Shown here one piece after another: positions 53,384 through 64,000 of a stretch of DNA of 64,000 nucleotides. Position 1 is the first letter of the stretch, and each line of letters starts with the position of its first letter. The stretch covers positions 1-64,000 of the forward strand of contig JAUKTV010000011.1 of assembly GCA_030549205.1 (NCBI GenBank), given 5' to 3'. This stretch comes from Apiosordaria backusii (lineage: Eukaryota > Ascomycota > Sordariomycetes > Sordariales > Lasiosphaeriaceae). The notes under the pieces were generated by a model. The model ran no database searches. It saw nothing but the letters and a program-made list of their open reading frames with translations, and was not told where the DNA came from. Made by a program: the position numbers and the translations under genes.

Positions 53384-54484
53384 ATGCCTTGCATCATTGA
53401 GAGTTCGTCGCCTCCAATCTCGTCGTCTTCGCCATTGATGACGCCGCCCTCAGGATGTCCACTGCTCACATTGCCAAATGAAATGATCGATGCTATCCAT
53501 GGACAGCTCGAACCTGCCGCGGCCGTAGCACTGGCTCTGACCTGCAAGCGGCTTTTTCGGGCGTTGCCCGCATCACAATCTGCGTCGGGACCGTTCACCT
53601 GGCTCGGCCCAGATCAAAGTTCCCAGCATCTCCAAAATGCGCGCGAGGAATTTCTGCTTGCTCTCGAAAAGGAATTCCCGAAGCATTGGTTTTGTGTCCA
53701 AGAGAACAAACTCGTGTTCCGTCGCTCGTCAACTACGGCAATCAATCAAAATCCAAGGTGCGCATGCAACCCCATGTTGGAGATGGATCACGCTCTCTTC
53801 GACAGACCTGGCGAACTCAAGCTCCATTGTGGGGACATCCGGATCGCAATGAATCGCCACTTCTATGGAGCCGCTCATGGCCTTCCGCTTGACTATTTTA
53901 CTTTCAAACGCACTATCAAAGCGAAGCCTCGCTATCCTGGATGCCAATGCCAGACGGCCCATCTCCCACGCACCGTTTCTTGGGTTGAGCAATGGTATGC
54001 TCGAGTCATCGAAGACGAATTCTATCTGCATGGAGAGCGCACTTTCAACTGGGAGGGCAGAGATGAGCAAGAGCTGCGCTGCCTCCTTAGCGGCCAAGAC
54101 TATTGGATTTGCTGGCATTTACAACTTGCTTCGCAAAAGTCTGCTTTTGACGACAAACATGACGATGACCCCCGTTCTCGAGCGTGCAACAAGTGCTTCA
54201 CCGACTTCTCAACGTCTATCACCAGCCGGGTAACCGAGGATGGGCAACCATTCATCAGAGTTGTTCTCAAGTCCTACCACAAGTTTGGCAATGCGCGTAA
54301 TGCCATCTCTCGGAACAGATTTTGGACTTCAGCACTTTCATGGCGAGAAGAACAAATACTGACCCACAGTCAACGTTTTGAAAAAAGGAGGTTGCTTCGC
54401 TGTGGAGCTGGGCAAGTGAGGAGGGCCTGGGAAGATGAAGGGATTGCTGAGAGTGACATCACCGAAATGCCACTAGAGGAATAA
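53384..54484 (+). CDS. F-box-like protein with Cys motifs
   Basis: 366 residues in one exon; the first ATG in frame is at 53384 (AAAATGCC). After a Ser/Pro-rich start, residues 27-59 form an F-box-like helix bundle: L-L-T-L-P-N-E-M-I-D-A-I-H-G-Q-L, then A-L-T-C-K-R-L-F. F-box proteins link substrates to SCF ubiquitin ligases through Skp1; many fungal ones are uncharacterised. The remainder has W-L-G-P near 72, Cys pairs (C-A-C-N, C-Q-C, C-N-K-C) spaced along the chain, and W-V-E-Q-W-Y in the middle, with no repeat domain such as WD40 or LRR. The Cys pairs might bind metal. Substrate unknown. Confidence 0.68.
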   Translation: MPCIIESSSPPISSSSPLMTPPSGCPLLTLPNEMIDAIHGQLEPAAAVALALTCKRLFRALPASQSASGPFTWLGPDQSSQHLQNAREEFLLALEKEFPKHWFCVQENKLVFRRSSTTAINQNPRCACNPMLEMDHALFDRPGELKLHCGDIRIAMNRHFYGAAHGLPLDYFTFKRTIKAKPRYPGCQCQTAHLPRTVSWVEQWYARVIEDEFYLHGERTFNWEGRDEQELRCLLSGQDYWICWHLQLASQKSAFDDKHDDDPRSRACNKCFTDFSTSITSRVTEDGQPFIRVVLKSYHKFGNARNAISRNRFWTSALSWREEQILTHSQRFEKRRLLRCGAGQVRRAWEDEGIAESDITEMPLEE

Positions 54485-54762
54485 CTCTATCGACACCAAC
54501 TTGGAAGCCATCTAGGGCCCAATCCCGACCGACCAGATATACGGTTATCGGGATCCTGATTTCGTTTTCGAGAGTTTAAGAGAGTTTAATTTTGGTTTTA
54601 AGAGACAGGTAAGCGATAATACTTTTCCGGATTGCGGCTTGCATCATCACCGACGCTTATCTCCCTTCACGTCAACCGCCGCCCGAGAGCACAAAACGAT
54701 CACTTCCTCGGAGCGGAGTTCCCCACCGACCTTGTTCTCACATATGACCCTGGCCCCACCCA

Positions 54763-55503
54763 CTAACGAGATCTCGACCTCTCCCGCTGATAACTCCCCT
54801 CCCTTCGGGCGTGATCATACGATTCATCTGGGGCAATTCGAGACCGCTGAATGTACACACGCTGCTCAGCTTCCGTTAGCCCTCGTTTGCTTGTTCGGCC
54901 CCTTTCGCCAGCTGGCCCTGGTCCGCTCGCGGAAGCTTGATCGCCCTTTTCTTGCGTCCACTTATGGAGCTCGAGTTGCTCTGACGATGTCGGGTGCCCT
55001 ATGCGAATGGGTATCTCATCACTGTGACAGGACACGCGGTCGTCGTGCAACGTCAGGAGGTCATGGTTGCTTGTTGATGATGTGCTGCCGTAGAGGGAGG
55101 CTCGAGAGGGGTAGTACTCGCTTAGATTGTCTGAGGTGTAGTTCCAGGCTGGGCTGGGCGACCAGTCATAGTCGAAAACATGTTTGGCTGGACGGCTTGG
55201 TGGCGGTGCTCCTGAAGAGGATGGGTCGTAAGGGGTGAATATGTGCGAGGTGGAGGCTCGGGCGGCTCGGCGGTTGCGCTCGTAGGTTGCCCTGATGGCA
55301 GGGTCAACTTCTGTATGGAGGTCAAGGTCTCTGTAGCCGGTCCAGGGAATGTGATTGGGATTGAGGGTGAGAAGTTTGTGACCGTTTTCCCAGTGTCTAA
55401 GGGGCGGGGAGCGGCTGGAGGTGCGTTGGTAGTTGGAAATGGCGTAGCCTGGGGAGATGAGGCGACCGGGTGAACGGCGGCGCGTTTTATGATTTGATGA
55501 CAT
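54763..55503 (-). CDS. Basic low-complexity protein, unknown function
   Basis: 246 residues in one exon, ATG at 55503. Starts M-S-S-N-H-K-T-R-R-R-S-P-G-R-L, then R-S-P-P-L-R-H-W-E-N-G-H-K-L-L, a Tyr/Ser-rich middle (FDYDWSPSPAWNYTSDN), and ends with Arg-rich R-E-G-S-Y-Q-R-E-R-S-R-S-R. Composition resembles the two Arg/Ser-rich proteins at 45.5-47.5 kb, but I see no convincing alignment. No domain or targeting signal is recognised. Confidence 0.5.
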   Translation of the reverse strand: MSSNHKTRRRSPGRLISPGYAISNYQRTSSRSPPLRHWENGHKLLTLNPNHIPWTGYRDLDLHTEVDPAIRATYERNRRAARASTSHIFTPYDPSSSGAPPPSRPAKHVFDYDWSPSPAWNYTSDNLSEYYPSRASLYGSTSSTSNHDLLTLHDDRVSCHSDEIPIRIGHPTSSEQLELHKWTQEKGDQASASGPGPAGERGRTSKRGLTEAEQRVYIQRSRIAPDESYDHARREGSYQRERSRSR

Positions 55504-56255
55504 TTCGATTGAGTTACTTGTTACAGTTCTTTTTTCGTGGGCAATTATTGCTGTCAAGGTTCGGATATTGGGGTGGGTGTGAGGAGACGTTGAACTTGTT
55601 GTCGCGCTGAGCGGCAGCGGATACACGTGGTTGCAATGGCTTTTGAAGCTGAGGCACGTTACACAACATTCATCCCAAGGTTCAAAGTCGGAGATATGTG
55701 GCAGGGTTTCCGCGCGCTTTCAATGTTTTCTCTGATTCTTAGTATGTGGAGGTGTCATGTTTCAAAATTGAATAATGGTTGTCAGATCTACAAAAGAAGC
55801 CAAGAAAGTGACTGGGTAGGACATGTATTGCGATAGTTCAACAGAAGAAAAATAAGGGAGCTACAACGAGACTTATTCTCTTACTTACATCTAATGACAG
55901 CAAAAGTGTAGCGCGTCGTAAACAAACAAACAGAGCTTGCCACTTCAAGTGAAGGTGTTTCAAATAATTATTAGGTATTGAAAGATAGTTGATAGGTTTT
56001 TAAAAAATGGTTTAATAAGTATTTAAATGCAATTAAAACGCTATCAAGTATTGTTTGAGGCCTCTCAACGATCTTTCAAAGCCTGTTCCCTATTTTCCGT
56101 CGCAGTCTCCATCCTTTTGTCCACAACGTGTGTGGGTAGGTGAAGCTCGGTCTCCAAGTAAGCTTGAGGGTGAGGTTGACCCCAAGGCGTCAGGCGAATA
56201 CCTAGATAACCTTGTCGTAGTGAGGCTCACATCCTCGGTCACTGCGGCGCGTGAG
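55504..56255. other. Intergenic with an AT-rich patch
   Basis: 752 bp without a gene. 55960-56045 is AT-rich (TTTAAAAAATGG, AATTAAAACG) and may be a small RIP-affected remnant. Confidence 0.45.
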
Positions 56256-57724
56256 CTACCACATCGCGTTTTCACAATAATCACATTTCATATGGTAACA
56301 CCAGTTGCAATCCCAGACAGTGGTGAGATCCGTGTTAAACTCGTACCCACACCGGCAACAGCAATAAATTGAACTAAAATCGTACTTTGAACGGTAATTT
56401 TCTGTGGTAAAACGCAAGAAGTATTCGCTGTTCTCTTACCTTCCAGGTCGGAGTGGAAGCCCTGCTCCTCCAAAAGTAGCTTCGGAGCTCTAAAAGGAAG
56501 CTTCGGAGCTCCAGAAGGAAGCTTGACGTCATCTATGTTCTCTATCCGTGTAAAGAACATCCCGCAGCTTTGGCACTGGACCTGTGTGCTAGTGTCGCTA
56601 TTTGACTTCGTCTTGCACCGTGGGCATGTGGCTTCACCGCTTCCTGACGGAACAGAACTGCTCAAATCTGTGCAGATAAGACTCATTGCAACCTTTTGTC
56701 GTGGTGTAAACGCTCTCTTCCAGTTGATGCACTGATCAATGTCTCGTCGTGTGGCATCCTCGATGAGTCTGTACCGTCCTTGCCGAACCCGCCGAGCACC
56801 CTGTTCGCCACGGAACTTTTCACTCAGAACAAAAGCAAAGGCATTCCATGAGGTTATTGTGTTCAAGTGGATCGGAAACACTCGTCCTAGGGCGTCTTCG
56901 ATGGGGAAATAGTACTCATCAGTAGGGTTCCCTTTCATCGTCATCAACAGAGGGCGAACACTAGAGACCTCGGCAGACAGCGATAAAACCGTCGAGGCAA
57001 CCTGGGATGCCGCATTCTTGATATCTAGTGCGACTTAGGTGAGAAAGGTGAGTTTCCCAGCGATTTGACGCCCAATTTCCGTTGCGTAGGTAACAAACTT
57101 TCGACAGACTTCTTCGAGTTGCTTTGCAGTCTTTGTTGTTTGCTGGACGTCGTTTTCGAGAGCTGTCAGGCTCTTCATTACCTCATCGTGATTGTGTTTG
57201 ACATGGTGGCTACAGGCCGTCTGGTCAGCGTTGATCTGTCTAGTAGATATTTATCAGCATATAGTGTTGATAAGGACCTACAGCATGAGGAGCTTCACAA
57301 GCCCCTGCAGCGTTACCGTATATCCCACTACATCTCCTATGAATCACTGGATAGCCTCGTCATCCAGCTTGAAGTTGATCTTGTGCCAGGCATCCTTGAT
57401 GCGGTTACCAGATCCGCCGGGCTCAAAACTAGGCCGAGAGTTTTGCAGCTTCTCATTGAAGTTCCTCAGGGTTTCCAGGATTTGTTCTTTGCATTTCGAC
57501 GCTATCTCGTAAAGTGGTTGGGCGGTGGTCAATCGGCGTGGGTCGCGAAGGACTTTGTGTGTCCGCGCTCTCGCGCTCTCAAGGATGGTGAGGCTCTTAA
57601 CAAGATCTTGGTACTCTTTCATGGATCCACGGCAGTCATTGAGAGACACAATAATATCCTTGATCAAAGTGCTGAGCGCCAACAGGTCGCCCACAGCACC
57701 GAAGGTCAATGCGAACTCTAACAT
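56256..57724 (-). pseudogene. STAND-type N-terminal / ubiquitin-like domain protein with two in-frame stops
   Basis: Minus-strand exons 57724-57282, 57239-56440 and 56401-56256 splice in frame to 463 codons. The N-terminus F-G-A-V-G-D-L-L-A-L-S-T-L-I-K-D-I (about 8-25) is the fungal STAND-type domain. The middle has E-D-A-L-G-R-V-F-P-I-H-L-N-T-I-T-S-W-N-A-F, then G-R-Y-R-L-I-E-D, the fungal ubiquitin-like domain. The end has zinc-type pairs: C-P-R-C and C-Q-S-C-G, then C-C-R-C-G-Y-E-F and C-N-W-C-Y-H-M-K-C-D-Y-C. Two stops interrupt it: TGA at 57344-57346, after D-D-E-A-I-Q, and TAA at 57035-57037, after T-F-L-T. Both differ from sense codons (CGA, CAA) by one C-to-T change. Hidden introns are possible but no consensus sites fit. 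Confidence 0.75.
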
Positions 57725-58138
57725 TCTTAACGTAGAGCAGTTTGATCAAGGTTACTGAACTGAGTTGAATAGGGCTTTGGGCGGTGTGCACGTGCAATGA
57801 GGGTCCCAAGGCAGTTTTTTGTTGGCTCAAACACAAAGACAATGAAGGCGGTGAATCAATGTGGCTGACGCTCACCCCCTCTAAGTTGTCAAGGATAATG
57901 TTCCTTTGGAGCAGATATTGCACTGGTCGCTCGCTTAGGGCACTGGAAATTTCACAGTATACAATTGGGAAAGTGTCGAACGCACGCCGCCACACAGGGA
58001 ATGAAAGCACCTTGGATAGCCAATTGGTTGCAAATACCTTCAATGCACTGTACTCTGTGTTAACTGAGTGAATAGCGAGTCATTTTCCGTGCCAACCTCC
58101 ACCGGAAGACTGTTTTAGAGAGCTCATACAAAGCCCTA
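57725..58138. other. Promoter-side spacer
   Basis: 414 bp between the upstream side of the pseudogene and the 3' end of the next minus-strand gene. Nothing recognised. Confidence 0.45.
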
Positions 58139-59871
58139 CTAATAACCATCGTTGTTCGGATACCCATAAGACTGTCCCTGATGGGACTGGTGCTGCTGAG
58201 GATTATACTGTGGGGGAGGTGGGTACGGATTCTGTTGCCCATGCTGAGGGGGAGGTGGGTACGGATTCTGTTGCCCATGCTGAGGGGGAGGTGGGTACTG
58301 ATTCTGTTGCCCATGCTGAGGGGGAGGCGGGTACTGGTTCTGTTGCCCATGGTGATATTCCTGTGTAGGAGGAGGGGGGAATTGGTTTTGCTCGTACTGT
58401 TGTGTGGGTGGTGGGGCAAATTCCTGGCCACCAGAAGAATTGTACCCTTGCTGAGGAGGAGGGGGGGATAAGCCCCAGTGACAGGCTGATTTCCGCCACC
58501 AAGTTGAATGTTGTGCGTTGGAGAGCCAACACTAACACCCTCGTTACCGATGTCGTCGGGCACGGTGATCTTCACCTTGGGCAGGTACCGCTGCACCTTC
58601 TGCTCGACAATGCCCTGGACGAACACCCAGCTCTCCTTCTCAAACTTGCGATGGCCACCGTTGACAACACCCAAGATGTTCACGCGGAGAGTCTCCTGCA
58701 CCTTGCGTACAAGGCTGCGGATCTTGGTGAGCAGTTTGGCCTTGATGTCATCCCCAAAGCCACGATCTCCGCCAGACCGAGAGGCCGAGACAGTGTTGTC
58801 GAGTTGCGAATCGAAGGGATTGCCGCCAAGGATCTTCTCGAGAGGGCGCTGGAGCTGGTCCGGCAGCAGCTCGAAAAGCTGCTTCTCAATCTGCCCCAGA
58901 ATCTTGCGGAACTCAAGACGAACCTCCCTGTGGACCTTAGCCAAGCCATGGCTGAGCTTCTCGCTGATGATCTTGGAGAATCCCCCCTTGCTCTCACCAT
59001 TCTCGCCCTCAGCCCTGTCCCCGATACCCCTCGAGGTCCCCTCACCGTGTTTCTTGTTCCCAAACAAAATCCCCAGGCCCTTCACCAAATCCTTGACTTG
59101 ATCCTCAAACTCCCCCTTGACACCATCCCCAAGATCCCTCGTACTGGTGTTCCCCCTCAACCACTTCTTGATATGATCCAACGCAATCTTGGTAAACTGC
59201 TCCGCAATAGGTGCGTGCTGATCCCTCAACTTAGCCCCAACCAACTGCTTGATCTCAGGCGTGATCATCCTCGCCTTCTCCTCAGGATTGCTTGCAACAT
59301 CCTTGACAGTATTACTCAAAACCCCCAACAACCCATCCAGTTGGAAACCCTGACCACCCCCACCAGGCCCATCATTGCGATTATCCAAATGATCCTGCAC
59401 CACGTTGAACGCCGCCGAAAAGAACTTCTTCATACCATCCCCATCACCACCAACCCCTCTCGATCTCGTCTCCCCCTCCCCAGAGAAACCCCTAGTCCCA
59501 CCCGGGGCACCACCACCACCACCACCACCAGCAGAAGTCAAATTGAAAATCTCCGCTAAATCATCCCGCACTCCTCCCGGCCCCCCCAACCCACCAAAGG
59601 ACTTGGTCAACTTGGCAATCTCATCCGCAAACGGCAAGCTCTGCCCGCCATAAGCATCAGGGACACCATCGTTCAGCCCCCTATTGCCCGCCCCGTTACC
59701 ATCCTTATCAAACAGCCCCCGAAAAGCATCAATAATCTGCTGCTCGAGGCTGTCAATCGTCTTGGTCTGGAACGTCTCGAGCTCCTCGGTGATGCGGGGC
59801 TGGATCTGGGGCGCGAGGGAGTCGACGTACTCGTCGACTTTCTTCATGAGGACTTCGGGGAGGGCGGCCAT
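58139..59871 (-). CDS. Large Gly-rich protein with Pro/Gln repeats, apparent frameshift in a C7 run
   Basis: ATG at 59871. Residues 1-50 form a charged helix (VDEYVDSLAPQIQPRITEELETF). Gly-rich linkers alternate with helical segments (DGLLGVLSNTVKDVA, SEKLSHGLAKVHREVRLEFRKILGQI, FVQGIVEQKVQRYLPKVKITVPDDI). After residue 468 the minus-strand run CCCCCCC (58467-58461) changes frame. As read, the tail is an unlikely Leu/His/Arg sequence repeating MGNRI; in the next frame it is S-P-P-P-P-Q-Q-G-Y followed by P-P-P-P-Q-H-G-Q-Q-N-x-Y repeats and ends at 58139. One more C would join them (about 577 residues). Pro/Tyr/Gln tails of this type occur in annexin-like and stress proteins. No family recognised. 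Confidence 0.65.
58218..58350 (-). repeat. 36-bp coding tandem repeats
   Basis: Nearly four copies of a 36-bp unit coding for PPPPQHGQQN(P/Q)Y in the favoured frame. The units are almost identical, so they are recent or homogenised. Both this frame and the alternative frame are stop-free, which hides the frameshift upstream. Confidence 0.85.
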
Positions 59872-60894
59872 TTTGACTAGGATGTTGTGCGGGATGCGCT
59901 AAAGATGGGGGAAGAGTGCTAAAAGAAGGTAAAGCAAGGTCGTAATAGAAGCATTGGCAAGGTATAAGGTAAGGTATGGTAGGCAATAAGGAAATAAGTC
60001 TCGGTCGGTTCGTTGTTGAGAAGCACAATGGCGCGTCTCTCCTGGGCTGCGCTGATCGGAGCGGGGTGGAGGGGTGGAGGGGTTGTTGTTGGCTGCTGTG
60101 CCCCGCGCCTCGCGAGCGATAAGCTGATAAAGCTCCAAGTTGGCGTTCAGCGAAAAGGGGTGTTGCACGGGCCAGTATTTGATAGGTACTTCTGCTGTGT
60201 AAGTCAGGCAGTGGCAGTCTTATGAGCTTGGATGATGGCACCGAAACACAGATTTGCTATGTGGCTGTCTCAGAGTGGAATCTGATGCGGAGTGGTGTCA
60301 GTCTCAGCGGCCGTGGTGAAGTACCAAGAGGTTGCCCATGAGCCGCGGGTTAAGTCTATCTGTGCTCTAGGGTAGCCCCTGAAGCCACCAGAAGGTAGGG
60401 AGAGGGAAACCCAGAATTGAGGTTGAAGATATTGTTCCTGGAGTTTGAAGTGACAGCCATGCTTTCAATTATACCTCAGCATATCTCGTCAAGCTCCGCC
60501 CAACTACTTATAAATGATACTCAGGGGCACATAGATCAACCAACTTGGCTTTCATATAAAGTTATTACGTACTTTGGTCTTGGGTAGCATTAAGCGCATG
60601 TCTGTGGTAGATTGCAAAATAAATTCTAGACTTTTCTGAGTTCTGGAAATTTATAGTTTGATCTTGATCATGGATACCAAACGTGTTGGCTATCAGCAGT
60701 TCATCGACAAAGGACGTTGTGATTCTTTATTGCAGAAATAAAATTCACAGGTCCATGCCATCCATGCAATCTATATGCTCTTCGTCCATCCAACATCTGT
60801 GTTCACTTGCAGCCAATCCTCTGACGCAATACAACTTCCCCTTCCCACCTTCCTTTATGTACAAGCCTCCATAGTCCCCCTGACCTAAATACGC
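59872..60894. other. Intergenic, no gene supported
   Basis: About 1 kb. The left part is the promoter of the Gly-rich protein gene; the part near 60480-60880 is AT-richer and probably holds 3' sequence of the next gene. ORFs here shadow neighbours or lack features. Confidence 0.45.
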
Positions 60895-61665
60895 TTAAAC
60901 GCCGCTGGCGAGTCTCTGCACAATAGCATCGAAATCTTGGTTTGCAGCACCCGAGAAGTCGTGCTGCCAGTATCCGTGGACATCATGGATGGGGATGCTC
61001 GAGGTTGGGCTGTTGGGGGATGAGGGACGGTTGGGCGAGTAGGCGAAGGCCATGCGGTTTCCTCCTCTTGGGCTCAGGTAGCGCGAGGCGCCCGTGTCGG
61101 TTGTCCAGGAAGTGCATCCCTTGCAAAGAGCGGTGTACTGCCAGTGTGTGCCATTGGACTTGGTTCCGGTCTTGAAAAGAGTGTACTGGGCGTTGTTGTA
61201 GGCTTGAGGGGTGATGTGGCCACTTGGAAACATGTTAGCACCTGTGCCGTTACTCTCTTTCTAATTCTGTCCACTTACCCGGCCCAGCGAGATGAAAGCA
61301 CAGGCTGGTTCTGGCTGTTCCTCCACGCAACTGTCAATGGGTTCCTAGGCATAGAGCCAGCCCAAGCAATGCCAGCCCAGCCGACATCGTTAGGAATAAC
61401 AGCCTGAATCACGGCGTCATAGGCGGTATAGGTCTGGACGCCGGCCGGGATCGCCACGCGGTAGGTGATGCCCTGGTTTACTTTGTACAGCACGTAGTTG
61501 GACGAGAAAACGAGACCGGTGTCGGGGTCGCGATAGATGGCATTTGCCTGCGCCGTCACTACAAACAGGTCAGCATTCTGACCCTACAGATTGTCCCAAC
61601 ATCCAACACTGACCAGTTCTGCTGAGCAGGGCCGCGAGGAGCCCGAACCACAAAGTCCAAAGCAT
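60895..61665 (-). CDS. Secreted stand-alone CDH-type cytochrome b domain
   Basis: Minus-strand exons 61665-61614, 61558-61279 and 61222-60895 give 219 residues. Exon 1 encodes only the signal peptide (MLWTLWFGLLAALLS). The third exon uses the TTTCCAAG acceptor, since the nearer CACAG would create a stop; this gives S-S-R-W-A-G-G-H-I-T. Domain landmarks: Y-R-V-A-I-P, G-W-A-G-I-A-W-A-G-S-M-P-R-N-P-L-T-V-A-W with the probable Met ligand, T-H-W, C-K-G-C, and I-H-D-V-H-G-Y-W-Q-H-D-F with the His ligand. It ends right after the domain, with no linker, tail or anchor. It is a paralogue of the 42.4-43.6 kb gene, 17 kb away, with the intron after S-R-W conserved in place. Confidence 0.85.
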
Positions 61666-64000
61666 ATCGAACCACGAGGATTTGGTAGGGCGTGTCTGGG
61701 GGGAATAGAACCTTGGCGGCTAGATGATGTGAATGACAAGACGTGGAAGCGGCAGAGGCTGCTTTTTTAGTCTGCGTGGGACGGAAGAAGCCAAGTTGAC
61801 CAAGACGGCAAGAGTATGGGGAAAGCATGCACTTTTGCCATGATTAAGTACAGCGGGAGGTCTGCTGTCGGCATCTCGACTGGATCGTAGGCGTGGGCAA
61901 CCAAGCATCCCAGAATACCAGGGCGGAGGAGCTTCGGAGGCAAAAATGCTGGCAAATTTTGAAAGCCAAGACTCAGAATGTACGCCTGTTGGACGGGTTT
62001 AATCGCGTGACGCCATGCTCTGGGGTACTGTTAATTTATTTCGAGTCGGAGAAGGTTACTCCTCGAAGGGATGAACGTCGCTGTGGTTTTGGCTGGGCAG
62101 TTGCAGGCGGTTGCGGGATGTAAGTGATACTCCATGGGTCGAGGGCGGGGCGGCGCATGGGAGAGCAGCGGGCTTCCTTCCAAGATGAGCGTCGACTTTA
62201 GCCGCGCATATTGAGGGCGGTGGGAATCTGGGCAAACAACAAATCCCAGAGGCCAGCCTCCGAGGGATAAATGGCGTCGGTATATTAAAAGATCGTGCAC
62301 TATAGCCTCAGGGAGCCGCAACCCCGAACTTGGAACGGGATTTTCTCCCTGCAAGAGGTTCGAGAAAAGGGGGGTTGCTTCCAATTCATTTTATTACCAC
62401 GCTTCTATTTCCAGGTTCACACGTTGTTTTCTCTAGCACGTGGTGGCGACGCAAGGGCGATGCGTGCGAATTATCTCGATGGTCAGCATCAACGACAATC
62501 GCCTCGACTCCGACTGGCTCTTCGCGCGGCCATGACCCCCATCCACCGCCGTCACGGTGGCATCGGCCCTGACTCTTGATCAAGAGGTCCCGGAGCCTGG
62601 ATTCCAAACAATACTACAAAGCGTCTCATCTTCTTACATTACCTTGCTTTGCTGTTCCCTTTTGCTATTATCCATGCCTACCCTGTCAGCCACCACCCGA
62701 GCTCCCGCCATGGCACAACGCAGACGACATTCTTCGAGAAGACTTCTTTGCCTTGTTGATCCTCTCGTTCTGGAAACCCATATCCCGGGTTCACACCTCG
62801 TGGCAGGTTAATATCAACGAACCACTGCCATGTGGTGGCGACGTAGGTCCTTTGTACTCCCTCAAAAAGCAACGTGATGACGGTTGCGTTCTGGCCAACC
62901 GATTACGACTTTCCTCTTTCTTCCTGGCTGGACTTCAACCTTTGACGCTTGCTACCTGAGAGTGTACAAGGTCGGCATATCTGCCTCCGAAAACTGGACA
63001 CTCCGACCCCGGGTCACGTTTCGTCGGATGTGTGCCACGTTGTAGAAGTTGTCTAGAATCCTTGTTGACATTGGCTTGTACATGCACATGGGTGGGATTG
63101 GGCCTATTTGATACTCTATCGACAACTCGAGTAACAGTTACATTGAGGAACTAGCTAGCAACCCAAATCTGGGAGCTTTTCTCTGAGACTATCACCACCA
63201 TCTTCTCGGGCTGTCTAGACTCAACAATAGCGGCCTATCACTGCACAGCTCACTTCCATCAAGATGGGTCGGCACAGTTTTGAAACTTGATATTTCTAGT
63301 GCCAGTGACGACCTTGAGAATATTCAAGCAAAGATCTTAATGATGAATCAGAAAAATAAACAAAGCTGCTTACAATACAGTCCTGATTGTGGCTCTTACA
63401 TTATTATCTTACAATCTTTAACGTCACACGCTGATGGAGACTGTCAGCTGGAATATCAGCTTTTATCATCAAAGTTAAAAACATTTGTGGGGTTGCTACA
63501 AGGGGTCAAAGCGAAGTTGACGTCAGACTTGACGACCTCATGACAGCATTACATTATCAATGCCTGGTAGTTATTACTACATACACACCAATCAAAACTA
63601 TTTCTTAGCCTGAACCTCCAGAAGTCGGTCTAATAGTCAAGATGAATGTATTTCAACATTGTCAATACCGCTCGCGGCCCGACCTTACAACCCCAAAGCT
63701 CAACATCACTATTCCATCCAACCGGGACAAAGCCGCACCTGGCTAGCTGTTCGTCACACCATGTGCCTTATTTGATCCAGCCCCAAACTCGGGTCCCGAG
63801 TAGCCAGGAGCCTACATCTTTCGCGACGATGGTGATCTCGTGTCTGGTCAAGCCTTGGCTATTTTGGTGGCTGGGCCGCAAACTTTCAGGCTACGAGATA
63901 CAAAGGTTGCCCTGTCCTCCAAGCCTTTCGATGGGGGGCAAAGTTGATGAGATTGGATTAGGGGAACGGAAGTCTTTTGAGACACGGTTGGATGTCACAG
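61666..64000. other. Right-end stretch without a supported gene
   Basis: 2.3 kb. Overlapping short ORFs at 62295-62959 lack family features. The frame 63280-63543 (ENIQAKILMMNQKNKQ and later QLLSSKLKTFVGLLQG) looks protein-like but opens with TTG and has no ATG near its start; it could be an exon or remnant of a gene. The window may cut a gene at its end. Confidence 0.35.

Noticed and set aside
57065..57721. 218-codon plus-strand ORF
   Set aside because: Opposite strand of the STAND/ubiquitin-like pseudogene, whose motifs read only on minus.
58402..59559. 385-codon plus-strand ORF
   Set aside because: Antisense of the Gly-rich protein gene; composition is explained by the GC-rich third positions of that gene.
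63280..63543. 87-codon protein-like ORF near the right end
   Set aside because: Begins with TTG and has no usable ATG near its start; cannot be tied to a gene within the window.

Overview
The window is nuclear DNA of a filamentous ascomycete, most likely a sordariomycete. Genes carry short introns (about 50-80 nt) with GTRNGT donors, CTRAY-like branch points and YAG acceptors. The protein families are typical of such fungi: secreted tyrosinase, cutinase-type esterase, P450, CDH-type cytochrome domains, and fungal STAND/ubiquitin-like and PD-(D/E)XK proteins. The left end is AT-rich, without ORFs and rich in TA, as expected from repeat-induced point mutation (RIP). No search could be run, so species, orthology and novelty remain inference. 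For spliced genes the listed start and end span the whole gene and the exons are in the text.

Layout. 1-3.4 kb: RIP-like transposon wreckage carrying a younger, undamaged solo LTR with a 5-bp target duplication. 3.4-15.6 kb: a conventional gene block with a 3CxxC zinc-finger protein, a secreted tyrosinase, a vacuolar Ca2+/H+ antiporter, an acidic secreted protein with dibasic (Kex2-like) sites, a cytochrome P450 and a GPI-type cutinase/acetylxylan esterase. 16.7-30.3 kb: the most striking region, a same-strand tandem array of six intact but strongly diverged paralogues, with at least two and perhaps three broken copies. Each has a variable N-terminus, two RRM-like folds joined by a conserved linker, and a terminal [F/Y]-x-x-DPC motif. 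An interstitial TTAGGG tract and a duplicated leader segment lie inside the array.

30.3-43.6 kb is a gene-poor, decayed accessory stretch. It holds a truncated rhodopsin-like membrane protein, a small Cys-rich family protein, a PD-(D/E)XK-like protein, a frameshifted LRR-type gene and a CDH-type cytochrome protein. 44-56 kb holds several small basic, low-complexity proteins, an SREBP-class bHLH factor, three hairpin elements with compensatory changes at 52.1-52.4 kb, and an F-box-like gene with a minisatellite just before its start. 56-61.7 kb holds a STAND/ubiquitin-like pseudogene with two C-to-T-type stops, a large Gly/Pro-rich protein apparently frameshifted in a C7 run, and a second CDH-type cytochrome gene.

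There is no single operon-like pathway. The tyrosinase, P450, esterase and two cytochrome-domain proteins fit a plant-biomass or phenolic-substrate lifestyle, but they are scattered rather than clustered. The RRM-like array is the best candidate for an undescribed system: a lineage-expanded, apparently RNA-binding family undergoing birth and death in a genome that shows RIP.
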